From NCBI RefSeq assembly GCF_001611675.1, contig NZ_CP014766.1:806001-870000 (forward strand): a stretch of 64,000 nucleotides of DNA, read 5' to 3'. Origin of the DNA: Pontibacter akesuensis. GTDB taxonomy: Bacteria > Bacteroidota > Bacteroidia > Cytophagales > Hymenobacteraceae. The notes beneath the pieces were generated by a model. The model was not told the origin of the DNA and ran no database searches. It saw only the letters and a program-made list of their open reading frames with translations. Position 1 is the first letter of the stretch. Each line of letters begins with the position of its first letter. Below are positions 7,816-16,899 of the stretch, one piece after another. Both the position numbers and the translations under genes were made by a program.

Positions 7816-9483
7816 ATGAATCTTAGAATCTGCTCCCTTATAATATTTCTACTTTTCCCCCTTTTTAGCGACAGCTCTAACCTAATTGCACAAGATAATG
7901 GATGGCTGAAAAGATACGGCAGTTCTGAAACTAACAATTTTAGCTCTTCTCTTCTTACACCAGCGGGTGACGTAATTTTAACAGGATACTTTACAGGAGG
8001 TGAAGGCAGGATGCTTTTGGGTAATGTTGAACTAGTCAGTCATGCTCCTAAAGAGAAAAGCTGTGGATTTATTGCAAAGGTAAACAGAAGTGGTGAAACT
8101 GTCTGGGCACAGACACTACAGAGCACTTTTGGAGGAGTTCTGCATACAGCCACCCTAGATACTAAGGGAAACATATACGTTATGGGAAATTTTATAGGGG
8201 AATTAACATATGGCTCTCAAAAATACGTTAGCTTTCCAAATACTCCTCAAAGCTTCCTGGCAAAATATGATCCGGAGGGCAGACCTCTTTGGGTTTGGAT
8301 GGCACCTGCCTCCATCTATTTTAATGCATTTAATGCAGTTGCTGCCGACCCCTTGAATAACATTTATTTCGCTTACAATGAATCACAAACAATATATTCT
8401 GATAGACTGGGATATAATCTTAAACTAGCAAAATTAGATGTAAATGGAAATCTGCTTTCAGACCAGTTGATAGCAGAATCAGTACATTCAATCGGTTGTA
8501 CTTCCATTAAATTTAATACACAGTTACAACCTGTATTGCTGGGATCTTATAAAGACAAGATTGTAATAGGAAGTCAGGAGCATGCATCACCAAATACATT
8601 TAACATGTTCCTACTAAAATCTACAACAAACGGAATACCCCTATGGTCTATAGACATAGGCAAAAATGCTCACACCTTAAGCGGAAGCAGTGAGTTAGCC
8701 CTAGATGATGCAAATAACATATATGTTGCAGGTAGCTTTTCTGATTCACCTGCAAAGGTTACTGTACTCAAGAAATTTAATTTAAATGGAAGGCTGATCT
8801 GGCAATATACCCTTGACAGAGAACTGGTGCCCTATTTAGGCGGCTTAGCGGGCACAAGTTTAAAAATTACTAGTAGCCACCATATTATACTTACAGGCTT
8901 TTTCTCCGGTGATGTTAGTTTCGGTTCAACTCGTTTCAAGACACAATTTCCAGAATACACAGATCTTTTTGTTACTAAAATAACCAAAGACGGACAAGTA
9001 GCAGGGGCAATCCGCTCAGATGCAAAAGGCGCTGTCAATCCCATGTCTATACTTATTAATAACATGGGCGATTTCTACGTGTCTGGTTCTTTTGTATCAG
9101 ACAACTTCGTTTTTCAAAATTCAACATCGAAGCAATCAGGAAACTTTTACGATATATTTCTTTTGAAAGGCTCTCTTGCGGCTCTGGAAACAAATGAAAT
9201 ACCAGAAGAAATAGAAGAAAATAATAGTCCGGCTCTCATCATACCTAATATCATCACGCCTAATGGTGATGGGAAGAATGATGCTTTTGTTATAAACACG
9301 CTACAGCAAGATACAGAGAACCTAATTCTGATATACAACAGGTGGGGCAAGCTCGTATACCAGTCTAAATCCTATCAAAATGACTGGTCTGCCGCCGGAC
9401 TTCCTAATGGCTCTTATTTCTATGTGCTGCAGCACCTTAAAACAAACCGGCAATACAAAGGCTGGGTGGAGGTAATGAGATAG
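7816..9483 (+). CDS. T9SS type B sorting-domain secreted protein with beta-propeller-like repeats
   Basis: A 555-residue exported protein. The start at 7816 opens with a signal peptide (MNLRICSLIIFLLFPLF). The body consists of repeats of the kind AKYDPEGRPLWVWM / DLFVTKITKDGQV / DANNIYVAGSF, resembling SBBP-type propeller blades. The C-terminal 80 residues form a gliding-motility/CHU_C type B domain: IIPNIITPNGDGKNDAFVIN, then LILIYNRWGKLVYQS and NGSYFYVLQHLKTNR. That domain directs type IX secretion and surface anchoring. The gene is visibly more AT-rich than its neighbours, suggesting recent acquisition. Confidence 0.85.
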   Translation: MNLRICSLIIFLLFPLFSDSSNLIAQDNGWLKRYGSSETNNFSSSLLTPAGDVILTGYFTGGEGRMLLGNVELVSHAPKEKSCGFIAKVNRSGETVWAQTLQSTFGGVLHTATLDTKGNIYVMGNFIGELTYGSQKYVSFPNTPQSFLAKYDPEGRPLWVWMAPASIYFNAFNAVAADPLNNIYFAYNESQTIYSDRLGYNLKLAKLDVNGNLLSDQLIAESVHSIGCTSIKFNTQLQPVLLGSYKDKIVIGSQEHASPNTFNMFLLKSTTNGIPLWSIDIGKNAHTLSGSSELALDDANNIYVAGSFSDSPAKVTVLKKFNLNGRLIWQYTLDRELVPYLGGLAGTSLKITSSHHIILTGFFSGDVSFGSTRFKTQFPEYTDLFVTKITKDGQVAGAIRSDAKGAVNPMSILINNMGDFYVSGSFVSDNFVFQNSTSKQSGNFYDIFLLKGSLAALETNEIPEEIEENNSPALIIPNIITPNGDGKNDAFVINTLQQDTENLILIYNRWGKLVYQSKSYQNDWSAAGLPNGSYFYVLQHLKTNRQYKGWVEVMR

Positions 9484-9586
9484 CATGATGGGATAGACGG
9501 TAAAAAAATCAAAAGCACTTGGTGCCGTGAAGATTACCGACTGAATCAGTAAAAAAACATAGTAAAGCAGGTGCCAGACAAACCAA

Positions 9587-9603
9587 ACGTATTAGTAATA
9601 CGT
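9587..9603. other. Short perfect palindrome
   Basis: ACGTATTA-G-TAATACGT occupies 9587-9603, in the spacer between the T9SS gene and the NHL pseudogene. Its role is unknown. Confidence 0.35.
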
Positions 9604-9771
9604 GGTCGTAATAAGCGACGAAGCAGAACAGCTGAGTATATATTTGAGAACTAATAAATGTGTTTTGCCATTAGATTTGCTAGACTCAGCTTTATTTATC
9701 TATTGGCAAAATACATAAGTAAGATTTTTTTTAGCAGATACAGCTAATTTTTTGTTTCTAGACACAGCAGC

Positions 9772-10608
9772 CTATTCTTGCCTCCACCTCTGTACACGTG
9801 CATTTCCAGAATCAGCTACATAGATGTATCCCTTTTCATCCACAAAGATGCCTGTTGGCTCAGTTAACTGGAAAGCTGCGTTACCTGGTCCTTTGCCTCC
9901 AGCAACAATAACACCCTCAGTGGCTCCTGGTGCCCACTTCTGGACGCGGTCATAATGAGAGTCCGTTACATAAACATTACCTTCAGCATCCACAAACAAA
10001 CCATGAGGAAATACAAGATGGCTTGATGTTTGGCCTTCTATTCTTTCTCCTGCGACAGTGATACCTACCGAGTTTCCAGGGGGATACTTTTGAACACGCT
10101 TGCTCCCGTACTCAACAACATAAATGTTTCCCTGTGGGTCCACGTGGATCCCTTTGGGAGAGTAGCTATTTTCAACTACGGTAACGCCTTCCTTTGCACC
10201 AGGGGCCTACTTCTGAACACGGTTGTTTCTGGAGTCAGCTACATAAATGTTACCTGCCTTGTCAACGAAAACTCCCCATGGATTGTCTAACTGGTTGGCT
10301 GCACTGCCCCAACCTTTCCCTCCCGCTACGGTTATGCCTTTTAAGGCACCTGGTGCCCATTTCTGTACGCGGTGGTTGGCTTCATCAGATACATACACAT
10401 TACCTTCTGCGTCAACGTGTACACCTTTAGCATGAAAGCTAAGTTGGTTATCATTATCTCCAAAATTATTGCCGCCTGCCACAGTAACTACTAAGGGCTC
10501 CTTTGGCGCTGGCTCGGGCGCTTCTTCCTTTTCACCGCAAGAAATAGTTAATAGGAGCAGCGAAAAAGCAAAACTTCTTAAAAGGGGGAGAGAAATGTAA
10601 TGTTTCAT
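9772..10608 (-). pseudogene. NHL-repeat lipoprotein gene interrupted by one amber codon
   Basis: Read through, this is a 279-codon frame. It starts MKHYISLPLLRSFAFSLLLL with a lipobox TISC, then about four to five NHL blades built on the unit G(V/I)xVDxxGNxYVxDxxxxRVQKWAPGA. At 10207-10209 the codon after VQK is TAG where other blades have TGG (Trp). The frame before (10207-10608) and after (9772-10206) the stop is identical, and the downstream blades are well conserved. Thus a single G-to-A change truncates the protein to 133 residues. Either the mutation is recent or the stop is suppressed. The intact protein would be a surface or periplasmic six-bladed-type propeller; partner unknown. Confidence 0.8.
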
Positions 10609-11271
10609 TCTGTTTGTTTTTATAGTTTAGAATTGAGACACAATATAAGTTATATAAAAGAAACGCTATAGTAGATTTGTCCAATGTTACAGTCAATACA
10701 AAAAACAGAGGCAACCGAAAAGCCATTCGGCATGGATGGTTTTTATTGTGCGCTTGAAACATACAATTCCTATTATGTCTACCTGCCGTACATTTAGCCA
10801 TTATAGAGATGGTTGTGATAATGTTCTTCTTTCCGAAGTCGTCTTTTAGTAGATATCAAGCTGAATTCATTTTCTAAGGGCTTTCAGCCTGCACTAGCCA
10901 GTATTTAGAGAATTATTTTAAAAAACTTCATTCTGAACGACGTGGAAAATTGAGTTTGATATTAAAAGAGATCAAAAGCAGGAGAACACCACCTGAGAGG
11001 AGATACAAGATATTGTGTCTGATGTAATTAATAAGAATATATAGTATAAGCCTGTATTAAAATAGTCTGTTGTTCAGCATAACTTCTTTTTTTAAAGCAG
11101 TTGATTTTAGCTTAAATCTATAATGGCTGCACTCTCCATGCTTACAGAGAAATCACCCCTTCGTCGAGGTTATATCACTATATAGCCACACTCTTAGTCT
11201 TCACCTGCAAAATTTCGTAGTCTAAAACGCTACTTGATGCACAGTCATTATCAATCAACAAAAAAGTACAT
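10609..11271 (+). other. Gene-free region; right part duplicates the M16 upstream region
   Basis: No credible gene was seen. From about 10,900 to 11,271 the sequence is a diverged copy of roughly 13,340-13,678. Shared landmarks include an ACAGAGAAATC block, CTATATAGCCAC, CTCTTAG, TCGTAGTCTA and GTACATATGAGACAC. CATTCTGAACGACGTG near 10,930 resembles a dispersed repeat end. Confidence 0.6.
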
Positions 11272-11532
11272 ATGAGACACAGGTTTGCAGCCCTGTTGCT
11301 GCTGCTGACTGTTGCCCTTACCTCGGCAACGGCACAGCAAAACAGCCAGAAAGACAAAATCCTGCCCTACCCTATTCACCAAAAGGAACTTGCCAATGGC
11401 CTGAACGTGGTCACGGTGCCATACAACAGCCCGGGCCTGGCAGCTTTTTACATTGTGGTGCGGGCGAGCTCCCGCGAGGAAGTGGAAAAAGGCAAAACCG
11501 GCTTTGCCCACCCTATTATTTCTTTTAACTAA
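11272..11532 (+). pseudogene. 5' stump of a duplicated M16 peptidase gene
   Basis: An 86-residue frame. The first 80 residues are nearly identical to the intact M16 peptidase at 13679 (same MRHRFAALLLLL start, same PYPIHQKELANGLNVVTVPY block). Identity stops exactly after GFAH, the first His of the HxxEH zinc site, and is replaced by PIISFN and a stop. It keeps the signal peptide but no catalytic domain. It is a remnant of a segmental duplication whose other end lies beyond the amidohydrolase gene. Confidence 0.85.
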
Positions 11533-11722
11533 ATAATTAGAAAATATTTTGAAGTAAGCTAACACAGGAGGGGCAGTTGAGCTAAATTATAAAAAAGGGC
11601 TTAGCCTAACCAAACCTATTGTGCATAAACGCACAATAGCCAGAACGTTACTATCCCCCTATTTATACCCTTTTTTTCTCATAAATTCATATATTAGTCT
11701 CTCCTAACTAACTAGAGGTTCA

Positions 11723-13306
11723 ATGAAAAGGCCCCTGCTCACTTTTATACTTTGCTCTATCTTTTTCACATCGCTGGCCCAGGTTCGGAAAGCACCTCCG
11801 AGACAGGAAGGTGAAGGCCCCTGGCCTCAACTCATTATTCGTGGGGTTACCCTGATCAATGGGAATGGCGCACCGCCAACCGGACCGGTAGATGTTGTGG
11901 TGGAGAACAACAAGATCGTTGCTATAAAAACCGTTGGTTACCCCGGGGTAAAAATAGATGCTGCAAGCAGGCCTAAACTTAAGATCGGTGGCAAAGAGCT
12001 TGATGCCACTGGTATGTACCTGCTGCCAGGATTTGTAGATACGCACGGCCATATCGGTGGTGAAGCCCAGGGCGCAGATGCAGAATACGTTTTCAAATTG
12101 TGGCTGGCTCATGGTGTTACCACTGTTAGAGATCCTTCGGCAGGCAATGGGTTGGATTGGGTGCTCGACCAGAAAAGAAAGAGTGCCAAAAATGAAATTA
12201 CCGCGCCACGTATTTTGGCTTATACAGCTTTCGGGCAAGGTAGTAGTGAGCCGATCAGTACGCCGGAGATGGCACGCAAGTGGGTGAAGAACAATGCGGC
12301 CAAGGGTGCAGACGGTATAAAATTCTTTGCTGCCAGCCCGAAGATTATGGCTGCCGCGCTCGAACAGAACAAGAAGGAGGGCCTCCGGTCTGCCGGACAC
12401 CACGCCCAGATGGATGTAGCCCGTTGGAACGTACTGCACTCTGCAAGGGCAGGCCTTACTTCTATGGAGCATTGGTACGGCTTGCCGGAAGCGCTTTTTA
12501 CCGACCGTACCATTCAAAATTATCCTGCCGATTACAACTATAACAACGAGCAGGATCGCTTTAGTGAAGCAGGTAAGCTGTGGCAGCAGGCTGCTCCGCC
12601 CTATTCTGAAAAATGGAACCAGGTGATGGATGAATTGCTTTCCCTGGATTTCACCATTGGACCAACGTTTAACATTTATGAGGCAAGCCGTGATCTGATG
12701 CGAGCAACCCGTGCTGAGTGGCACGAAACCTATACCATGCCTTCTCTTTGGGAGTTTTACCAGCCCAGCAAGGTATCGCACGGCTCTTACTGGCATTACT
12801 GGGGTACTGAGCAGGAAGTAGACTGGAAAAACAACTACAGGCTATGGATGACTTTCATTAACGAATACAAAAACCGTGGCGGCCGCGTTACAGCGGGTTC
12901 AGACTCAGGCTTTATTTTCCAGTTATACGGCTTTGCTTATATCAGAGAACTAGAGCTGCTACGGGAGGCAGGTTTTCATCCATTAGAAGTGATCAGGGCA
13001 GCTACCCTAAACGGTGCCGAGGCCTTGGGCATGGACGACAAGATAGGTTCGGTGGAGATAGGAAAGCTGGCCGATTTTGTGATTGTAGCGGAAAACCCAT
13101 TGGTGAACCTGAAAGTGCTTTATGGTACCGGGGCGATAAAGCTTACAGAAGATAACGAAGTAGTACGGGTTGGCGGGGTAAAGTATACCATCAAAGACGG
13201 CATTGTTTACGATGCAAAAGCCCTTTTGGAAGATGTTGCGCAGATGGTAGCTAAAGAAAAAGAAAAGACCGGCTATAAGATCATGCAGCCGGGAATTAAG
13301 GAGTAA
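11723..13306 (+). CDS. Secreted amidohydrolase-family protein
   Basis: A 527-residue metal-dependent hydrolase with a signal peptide (MKRPLLTFILCSIFFTSLAQ). The amidohydrolase landmarks appear in order: LLPGFVDTHGHIGG (HxH), GADGIKFF (candidate carboxylated Lys), SAGHHAQMDVARW (His ligand), GLTSMEHWYG (His ligand) and VTAGSDSGF (catalytic Asp). The C-terminal composite beta domain ends with KLADFVIV. It is closest to imidazolonepropionase-like or prolidase-like exported amidohydrolases; the substrate is not evident, but a role in peptide or amide breakdown fits the flanking M16 peptidases. It lies between the two copies of the duplicated segment. Confidence 0.85.
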   Translation: MKRPLLTFILCSIFFTSLAQVRKAPPRQEGEGPWPQLIIRGVTLINGNGAPPTGPVDVVVENNKIVAIKTVGYPGVKIDAASRPKLKIGGKELDATGMYLLPGFVDTHGHIGGEAQGADAEYVFKLWLAHGVTTVRDPSAGNGLDWVLDQKRKSAKNEITAPRILAYTAFGQGSSEPISTPEMARKWVKNNAAKGADGIKFFAASPKIMAAALEQNKKEGLRSAGHHAQMDVARWNVLHSARAGLTSMEHWYGLPEALFTDRTIQNYPADYNYNNEQDRFSEAGKLWQQAAPPYSEKWNQVMDELLSLDFTIGPTFNIYEASRDLMRATRAEWHETYTMPSLWEFYQPSKVSHGSYWHYWGTEQEVDWKNNYRLWMTFINEYKNRGGRVTAGSDSGFIFQLYGFAYIRELELLREAGFHPLEVIRAATLNGAEALGMDDKIGSVEIGKLADFVIVAENPLVNLKVLYGTGAIKLTEDNEVVRVGGVKYTIKDGIVYDAKALLEDVAQMVAKEKEKTGYKIMQPGIKE

Positions 13307-13339
13307 CAGGAAATTTCCTTCAAGTTTTCAAAGACCTTT

Positions 13340-13678
13340 ATGAGAAAGTCGAGGGAAAATTATTGTCGATTTTAAAATAGCGGGAGAATATTTCTGTAGA
13401 GGAAGTAGTAGATATTACGCTGAAGCGACAGATAAAAATGTAAGGCAGGTAATCAATCTATACTTAGAGAATCTGTTGCTGAGCATGCATTAAAATGTTT
13501 TCAGTAACAGATTTTTGCTTAAAACTAAAAATTGCCGCACGCACACTCACAGAGAAATCTGCCTCTTAGTCGGGCTTATATCGCTATATAGCCACGCTCT
13601 TAGCCCTAAAGATCAAAATCTCGTAGTCTAGAATGCTACTTGTTTCACAAGCATTTAACATTCAACGAAATAGTACAT
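13340..13678 (+). repeat. Second copy of the duplicated upstream region
   Basis: This spacer before the intact M16 gene is the counterpart of about 10,900-11,271, with scattered substitutions and small indels. The duplicated unit therefore includes about 340 bases of upstream DNA plus the first 240 bases of the M16 gene. Confidence 0.65.
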
Positions 13679-15037
13679 ATGAGACACAGATTTGCAGCCC
13701 TGTTGCTGCTGCTTGCTATTGCCTTTTCCCCGGCAATGGCACAGCAAAGAAGCCAGAAAGACAAAATCCTGCCCTACCCTATTCACCAGAAAGAGCTGGC
13801 CAACGGCCTGAATGTGGTAACGGTGCCTTACAACAGCCCGGGCCTGGCAGCCTTTTACATTGTGGTGCGGGCGGGCTCCCGCGAGGAAGTGGAAAAAGGT
13901 AAAACCGGCTTCGCCCACTTTTTTGAGCACATGATGTTTCGGGGCACCGACAACTACTCTAAAGAAGCTTATGGCGATATTTTGAAAGCCATTGGGGCCT
14001 CTGCCAACGCCAACACCTCCATCGACCGCACCGTGTACCACATGACGGGCAACGCCGAAATGCTGGACAAGATGTTTGAAATTGAGGCCGACCGTTTCCA
14101 GAACCTGAACTACAGCGTGCACGACTTTAAAACAGAGGCCGGCGCCGTGAAGGGCGAGTACACCAAGAACTCCGCCAGCCCCTACCAGCAGCTGTATGAG
14201 AAACTGGTGAGCACCGCCTTCACCAAACATACATACGCGCACACCACTATGGGCTTTTTTGAGGATGTGGTAGACATGCCCAACCAGTACGATTACTCCC
14301 TCACTTTCTTCGACCGCTTTTACCGCCCCGAGTATGCTACAATAGTGGTAGTAGGTGATGTAACGCCGGAGCGCGTGAATGCCCTGGCACAGCAGTACTT
14401 CGGCGACTGGAAGCGCGGCAACTATAAGCCTAAAATAGCCACGGAGCCAAAGCAAACAGAAACCCGCTATGCCCACGTGAAACAGGAAGGCTTTCCGCCT
14501 TACCTCACGCTGGCTTTTAAAGGGCCGGCTTTCTCTGACAAGGACAAGGACCTCCCGGCTCTAAGTATCCTCTCCACGCTACTCTTTGCCGAAAACTCCG
14601 ATTTGTACCGCAAACTGGTGGTGGAAGAGCAGAAGGCACGCTTTATTGGTGGTGGCCCGCAGTTCTCCCGCGATCCAAACCTGATCTCCGTGTCGGCCTC
14701 GCTGTTGGATGCAAAGGACATGCAGTACGTGAAAGACGAACTGATGAAAGCGCTGAACCAGGCGAAAACGAAGCCGATGGATTCGAAGAAAATCGAGGAA
14801 ACAAAGTCGCGCATCAAGTATTCGTTTGCCATGAGTATGGATAGCCCGGATGCGATCGCCAATTCGCTGGCCCGTTTCATCTGGCTTTCCGGCGATCCGG
14901 AGTCGCTCAACAACATCTACAGTGTGTACGATACCATCACGGCAGATGACCTGATGCGCGTGGCAAAGAAGTATTTCACGCCAGCAACCATGACCGTGGG
15001 CACCATCGCCCCAACAGAAAAGTCGCCGGTAAAGTAA
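13679..15037 (+). CDS. M16-family zinc peptidase, catalytic subunit
   Basis: A 452-residue secreted protein starting MRHRFAALLLLLAIAFSPAM (signal peptide). The inverted zinc motif HFFEH lies at residues 80-84 and the third ligand at Glu160 (VKGEYTKN), the HxxEH-x75-E arrangement of pitrilysin-type peptidases. The C-terminal half has the M16_C domain (FDRFYRPEYATIVVVGDVTP). The next gene encodes an M16 protein without the zinc motif, and such pairs usually form the active/inactive heterodimer of MPP-like peptidases. They probably clean up oligopeptides in the periplasm. ATG at 13679 is supported by identity with the duplicated stump. Confidence 0.92.
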   Translation: MRHRFAALLLLLAIAFSPAMAQQRSQKDKILPYPIHQKELANGLNVVTVPYNSPGLAAFYIVVRAGSREEVEKGKTGFAHFFEHMMFRGTDNYSKEAYGDILKAIGASANANTSIDRTVYHMTGNAEMLDKMFEIEADRFQNLNYSVHDFKTEAGAVKGEYTKNSASPYQQLYEKLVSTAFTKHTYAHTTMGFFEDVVDMPNQYDYSLTFFDRFYRPEYATIVVVGDVTPERVNALAQQYFGDWKRGNYKPKIATEPKQTETRYAHVKQEGFPPYLTLAFKGPAFSDKDKDLPALSILSTLLFAENSDLYRKLVVEEQKARFIGGGPQFSRDPNLISVSASLLDAKDMQYVKDELMKALNQAKTKPMDSKKIEETKSRIKYSFAMSMDSPDAIANSLARFIWLSGDPESLNNIYSVYDTITADDLMRVAKKYFTPATMTVGTIAPTEKSPVK

Positions 15038-15074
15038 GGCGGTGTTCTCTCAAGTATAAACCGATCGCAAGCAC

Positions 15075-16721
15075 ATGAGCATGAAAAAAATAGCTGCCTA
15101 CATACTTCCCTTTGCCCTGCTGGCCACCTCGTGCGCCAGGCAGCCGCAGGAAGCACAGCAAACCAATACCGAAACAACCACAACGGCTACTACCGCCGCA
15201 ACAACCCCTTTCAACGCAAACGAGGCATTTGGTCCCGGTAAGGTGGTGGAACTGAAGCAGCCCGAATCAAACAAGGTGATCATCAAGCTGATGTTCAAAA
15301 ACGGCTCGATGGTGGACCCGGAAGATAAAAAGGGCCTGACTTATACTACCGCCCAGATGATTTCCGAATCGGGCACGCAGGACATGACCATAACAGAAAT
15401 CAAGGATAAGATTTTTCCGTGGGCAGCCGAGTACGGGGCCAATGTGGACAAGGAGGTAACAACCTTTACCTTTGCGGTGCACACCGACTTCCTTGATCAG
15501 TTTTATCCCATTGTGCGTGGCCTGATGCTGAACCCTGCCTTTGCCGAGGAGGATTTCAAACGCGTAAAGTCGAACCAGCAGAACTTTGTGGACCAGGTGA
15601 TTCGGGCCTCTTCGGATGAGGAGTACAGCAAAAAAGCGCTGGAAGACCTACTGTTCCGGGGCACCAACTACCAGCATGTGGTGGAAGGCACTTCCGCCAC
15701 CGTGCCGAACATTACGCTGGAGGACGTTAAGAAACACTGGCGCAACTACTTTACCCGAAACAACGTGCTGATTGGCATAGCAGGCAACTACAGCCAGGAA
15801 TTCCTGGACAGGCTGAAGGCCGATGTAGCGCAACTATCGGAGGTAACGCCCAACATTCCTAAAGCCGGAGAGCCAAACAAGCCGAATGGCATTCAGGTGG
15901 AAATTATCAAGAAAAATGATGCGCTTGGTTCTGCCATCTTCACAGGCACCCCCATGCCGGTTACCCGCTCTGCCGATGATTTTGCTGCCCTGATGGTGGC
16001 TAACTCCTACCTGGGCGAGCACCGCAAAAGCTATGGCCAACTGTACGACAAGATCCGGACAACGCGCTCGATGAACTACGGCGACTACTCTTACATTGAG
16101 TGGTACGACCAGGGCGGCTCCTACCAGTTGCCCAACCCCGGCGTGCCGCGTACCTCGAACTACTTTGCCCTCTGGATTCGCCCGGTGCAGATTGCCGAGG
16201 GCCTGCAAAAGCAGTATGCCGAGCTGAAGGGAATAGATGTGGGCCATGCCCATTTCGCGCTGAGGCTGGCCATTCGGGAGGTGGATGACCTGATTAAGAA
16301 CGGGCTGACGCAGGAGGAGTTTGAGCTGACACGCAAGTTCCTGCGCTCATATATGAAGCTCTACATCCAGACAACTGAGAAGCAACTGGGCTTTTTGATG
16401 GACTCGCGCTTTTACGGCCGCCAGAACTATATTGAGGAGATGGACCAGTTGCTGGCTAACCTGACAGTGGAGGACGTGAACGAGGCGGTGAAGAAATACT
16501 GGCAGACGGAAAACATGTTTATCACCATCGTGACGGATGACAGTGAGGCCGAACCGCTGAAACAGGCGCTCCTGAACAATACACCCTCGCCAATGAGCTA
16601 CTCCAACCTTGTAAAGGAGGGCCTTCCGCAGGAGGTTCTGGCAGAGGACGAAGAGGTTGCCAACTATAAACTGAACGTGAAAGATGTAAAGATCATCGAC
16701 AGCAAAGACACCTTCAAGTAA
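15075..16721 (+). CDS. M16-family lipoprotein, non-catalytic partner subunit
   Basis: A 548-residue lipoprotein with a signal MKKIAAYILPFALLATSC (ATG at 15081 is an equally good start) and acylated Cys. It has the M16 fold, but the HxxEH site is absent: the equivalent region reads MVDPEDKKGLTYTTAQMISE. The C-terminal M16_C domain is present (HWRNYFTRNNVLIGIAGNYS). It begins 37 bases after the catalytic subunit and ends at a strong terminator, so the two form an operon and presumably a membrane-tethered heterodimer. The Thr/Ala-rich linker at residues 26-50 is a typical lipoprotein spacer. Confidence 0.9.
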   Translation: MSMKKIAAYILPFALLATSCARQPQEAQQTNTETTTTATTAATTPFNANEAFGPGKVVELKQPESNKVIIKLMFKNGSMVDPEDKKGLTYTTAQMISESGTQDMTITEIKDKIFPWAAEYGANVDKEVTTFTFAVHTDFLDQFYPIVRGLMLNPAFAEEDFKRVKSNQQNFVDQVIRASSDEEYSKKALEDLLFRGTNYQHVVEGTSATVPNITLEDVKKHWRNYFTRNNVLIGIAGNYSQEFLDRLKADVAQLSEVTPNIPKAGEPNKPNGIQVEIIKKNDALGSAIFTGTPMPVTRSADDFAALMVANSYLGEHRKSYGQLYDKIRTTRSMNYGDYSYIEWYDQGGSYQLPNPGVPRTSNYFALWIRPVQIAEGLQKQYAELKGIDVGHAHFALRLAIREVDDLIKNGLTQEEFELTRKFLRSYMKLYIQTTEKQLGFLMDSRFYGRQNYIEEMDQLLANLTVEDVNEAVKKYWQTENMFITIVTDDSEAEPLKQALLNNTPSPMSYSNLVKEGLPQEVLAEDEEVANYKLNVKDVKIIDSKDTFK

Positions 16722-16746
16722 CTCATTCTTAGGTCTTAAACAAATG

Positions 16747-16780
16747 AAAAAAGCCGCATGATTATTTCTGCGGCTTTTTT
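16747..16780 (+). terminator. Terminator of the M16 operon
   Basis: AAAAAAGCCGCA (16747-16758) pairs perfectly with TGCGGCTTTTTT (16769-16780); 26 bases after the stop. Confidence 0.85.
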
Positions 16781-16899
16781 ATTTGCCTCTGCCCATCAAA
16801 TTATTCACCACACTAAATATCCAGGAAGTTGCAAAAAAGTTGTGTTGCTTACTATAAATATTTTAACATAATTTATACTTATAATAAGCAAGTCTAAGT

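Noticed and set aside
11720..12796. A 358-codon minus-strand frame opposite the amidohydrolase
   Set aside because: No recognisable motifs; the plus frame carries the full set of amidohydrolase metal ligands.
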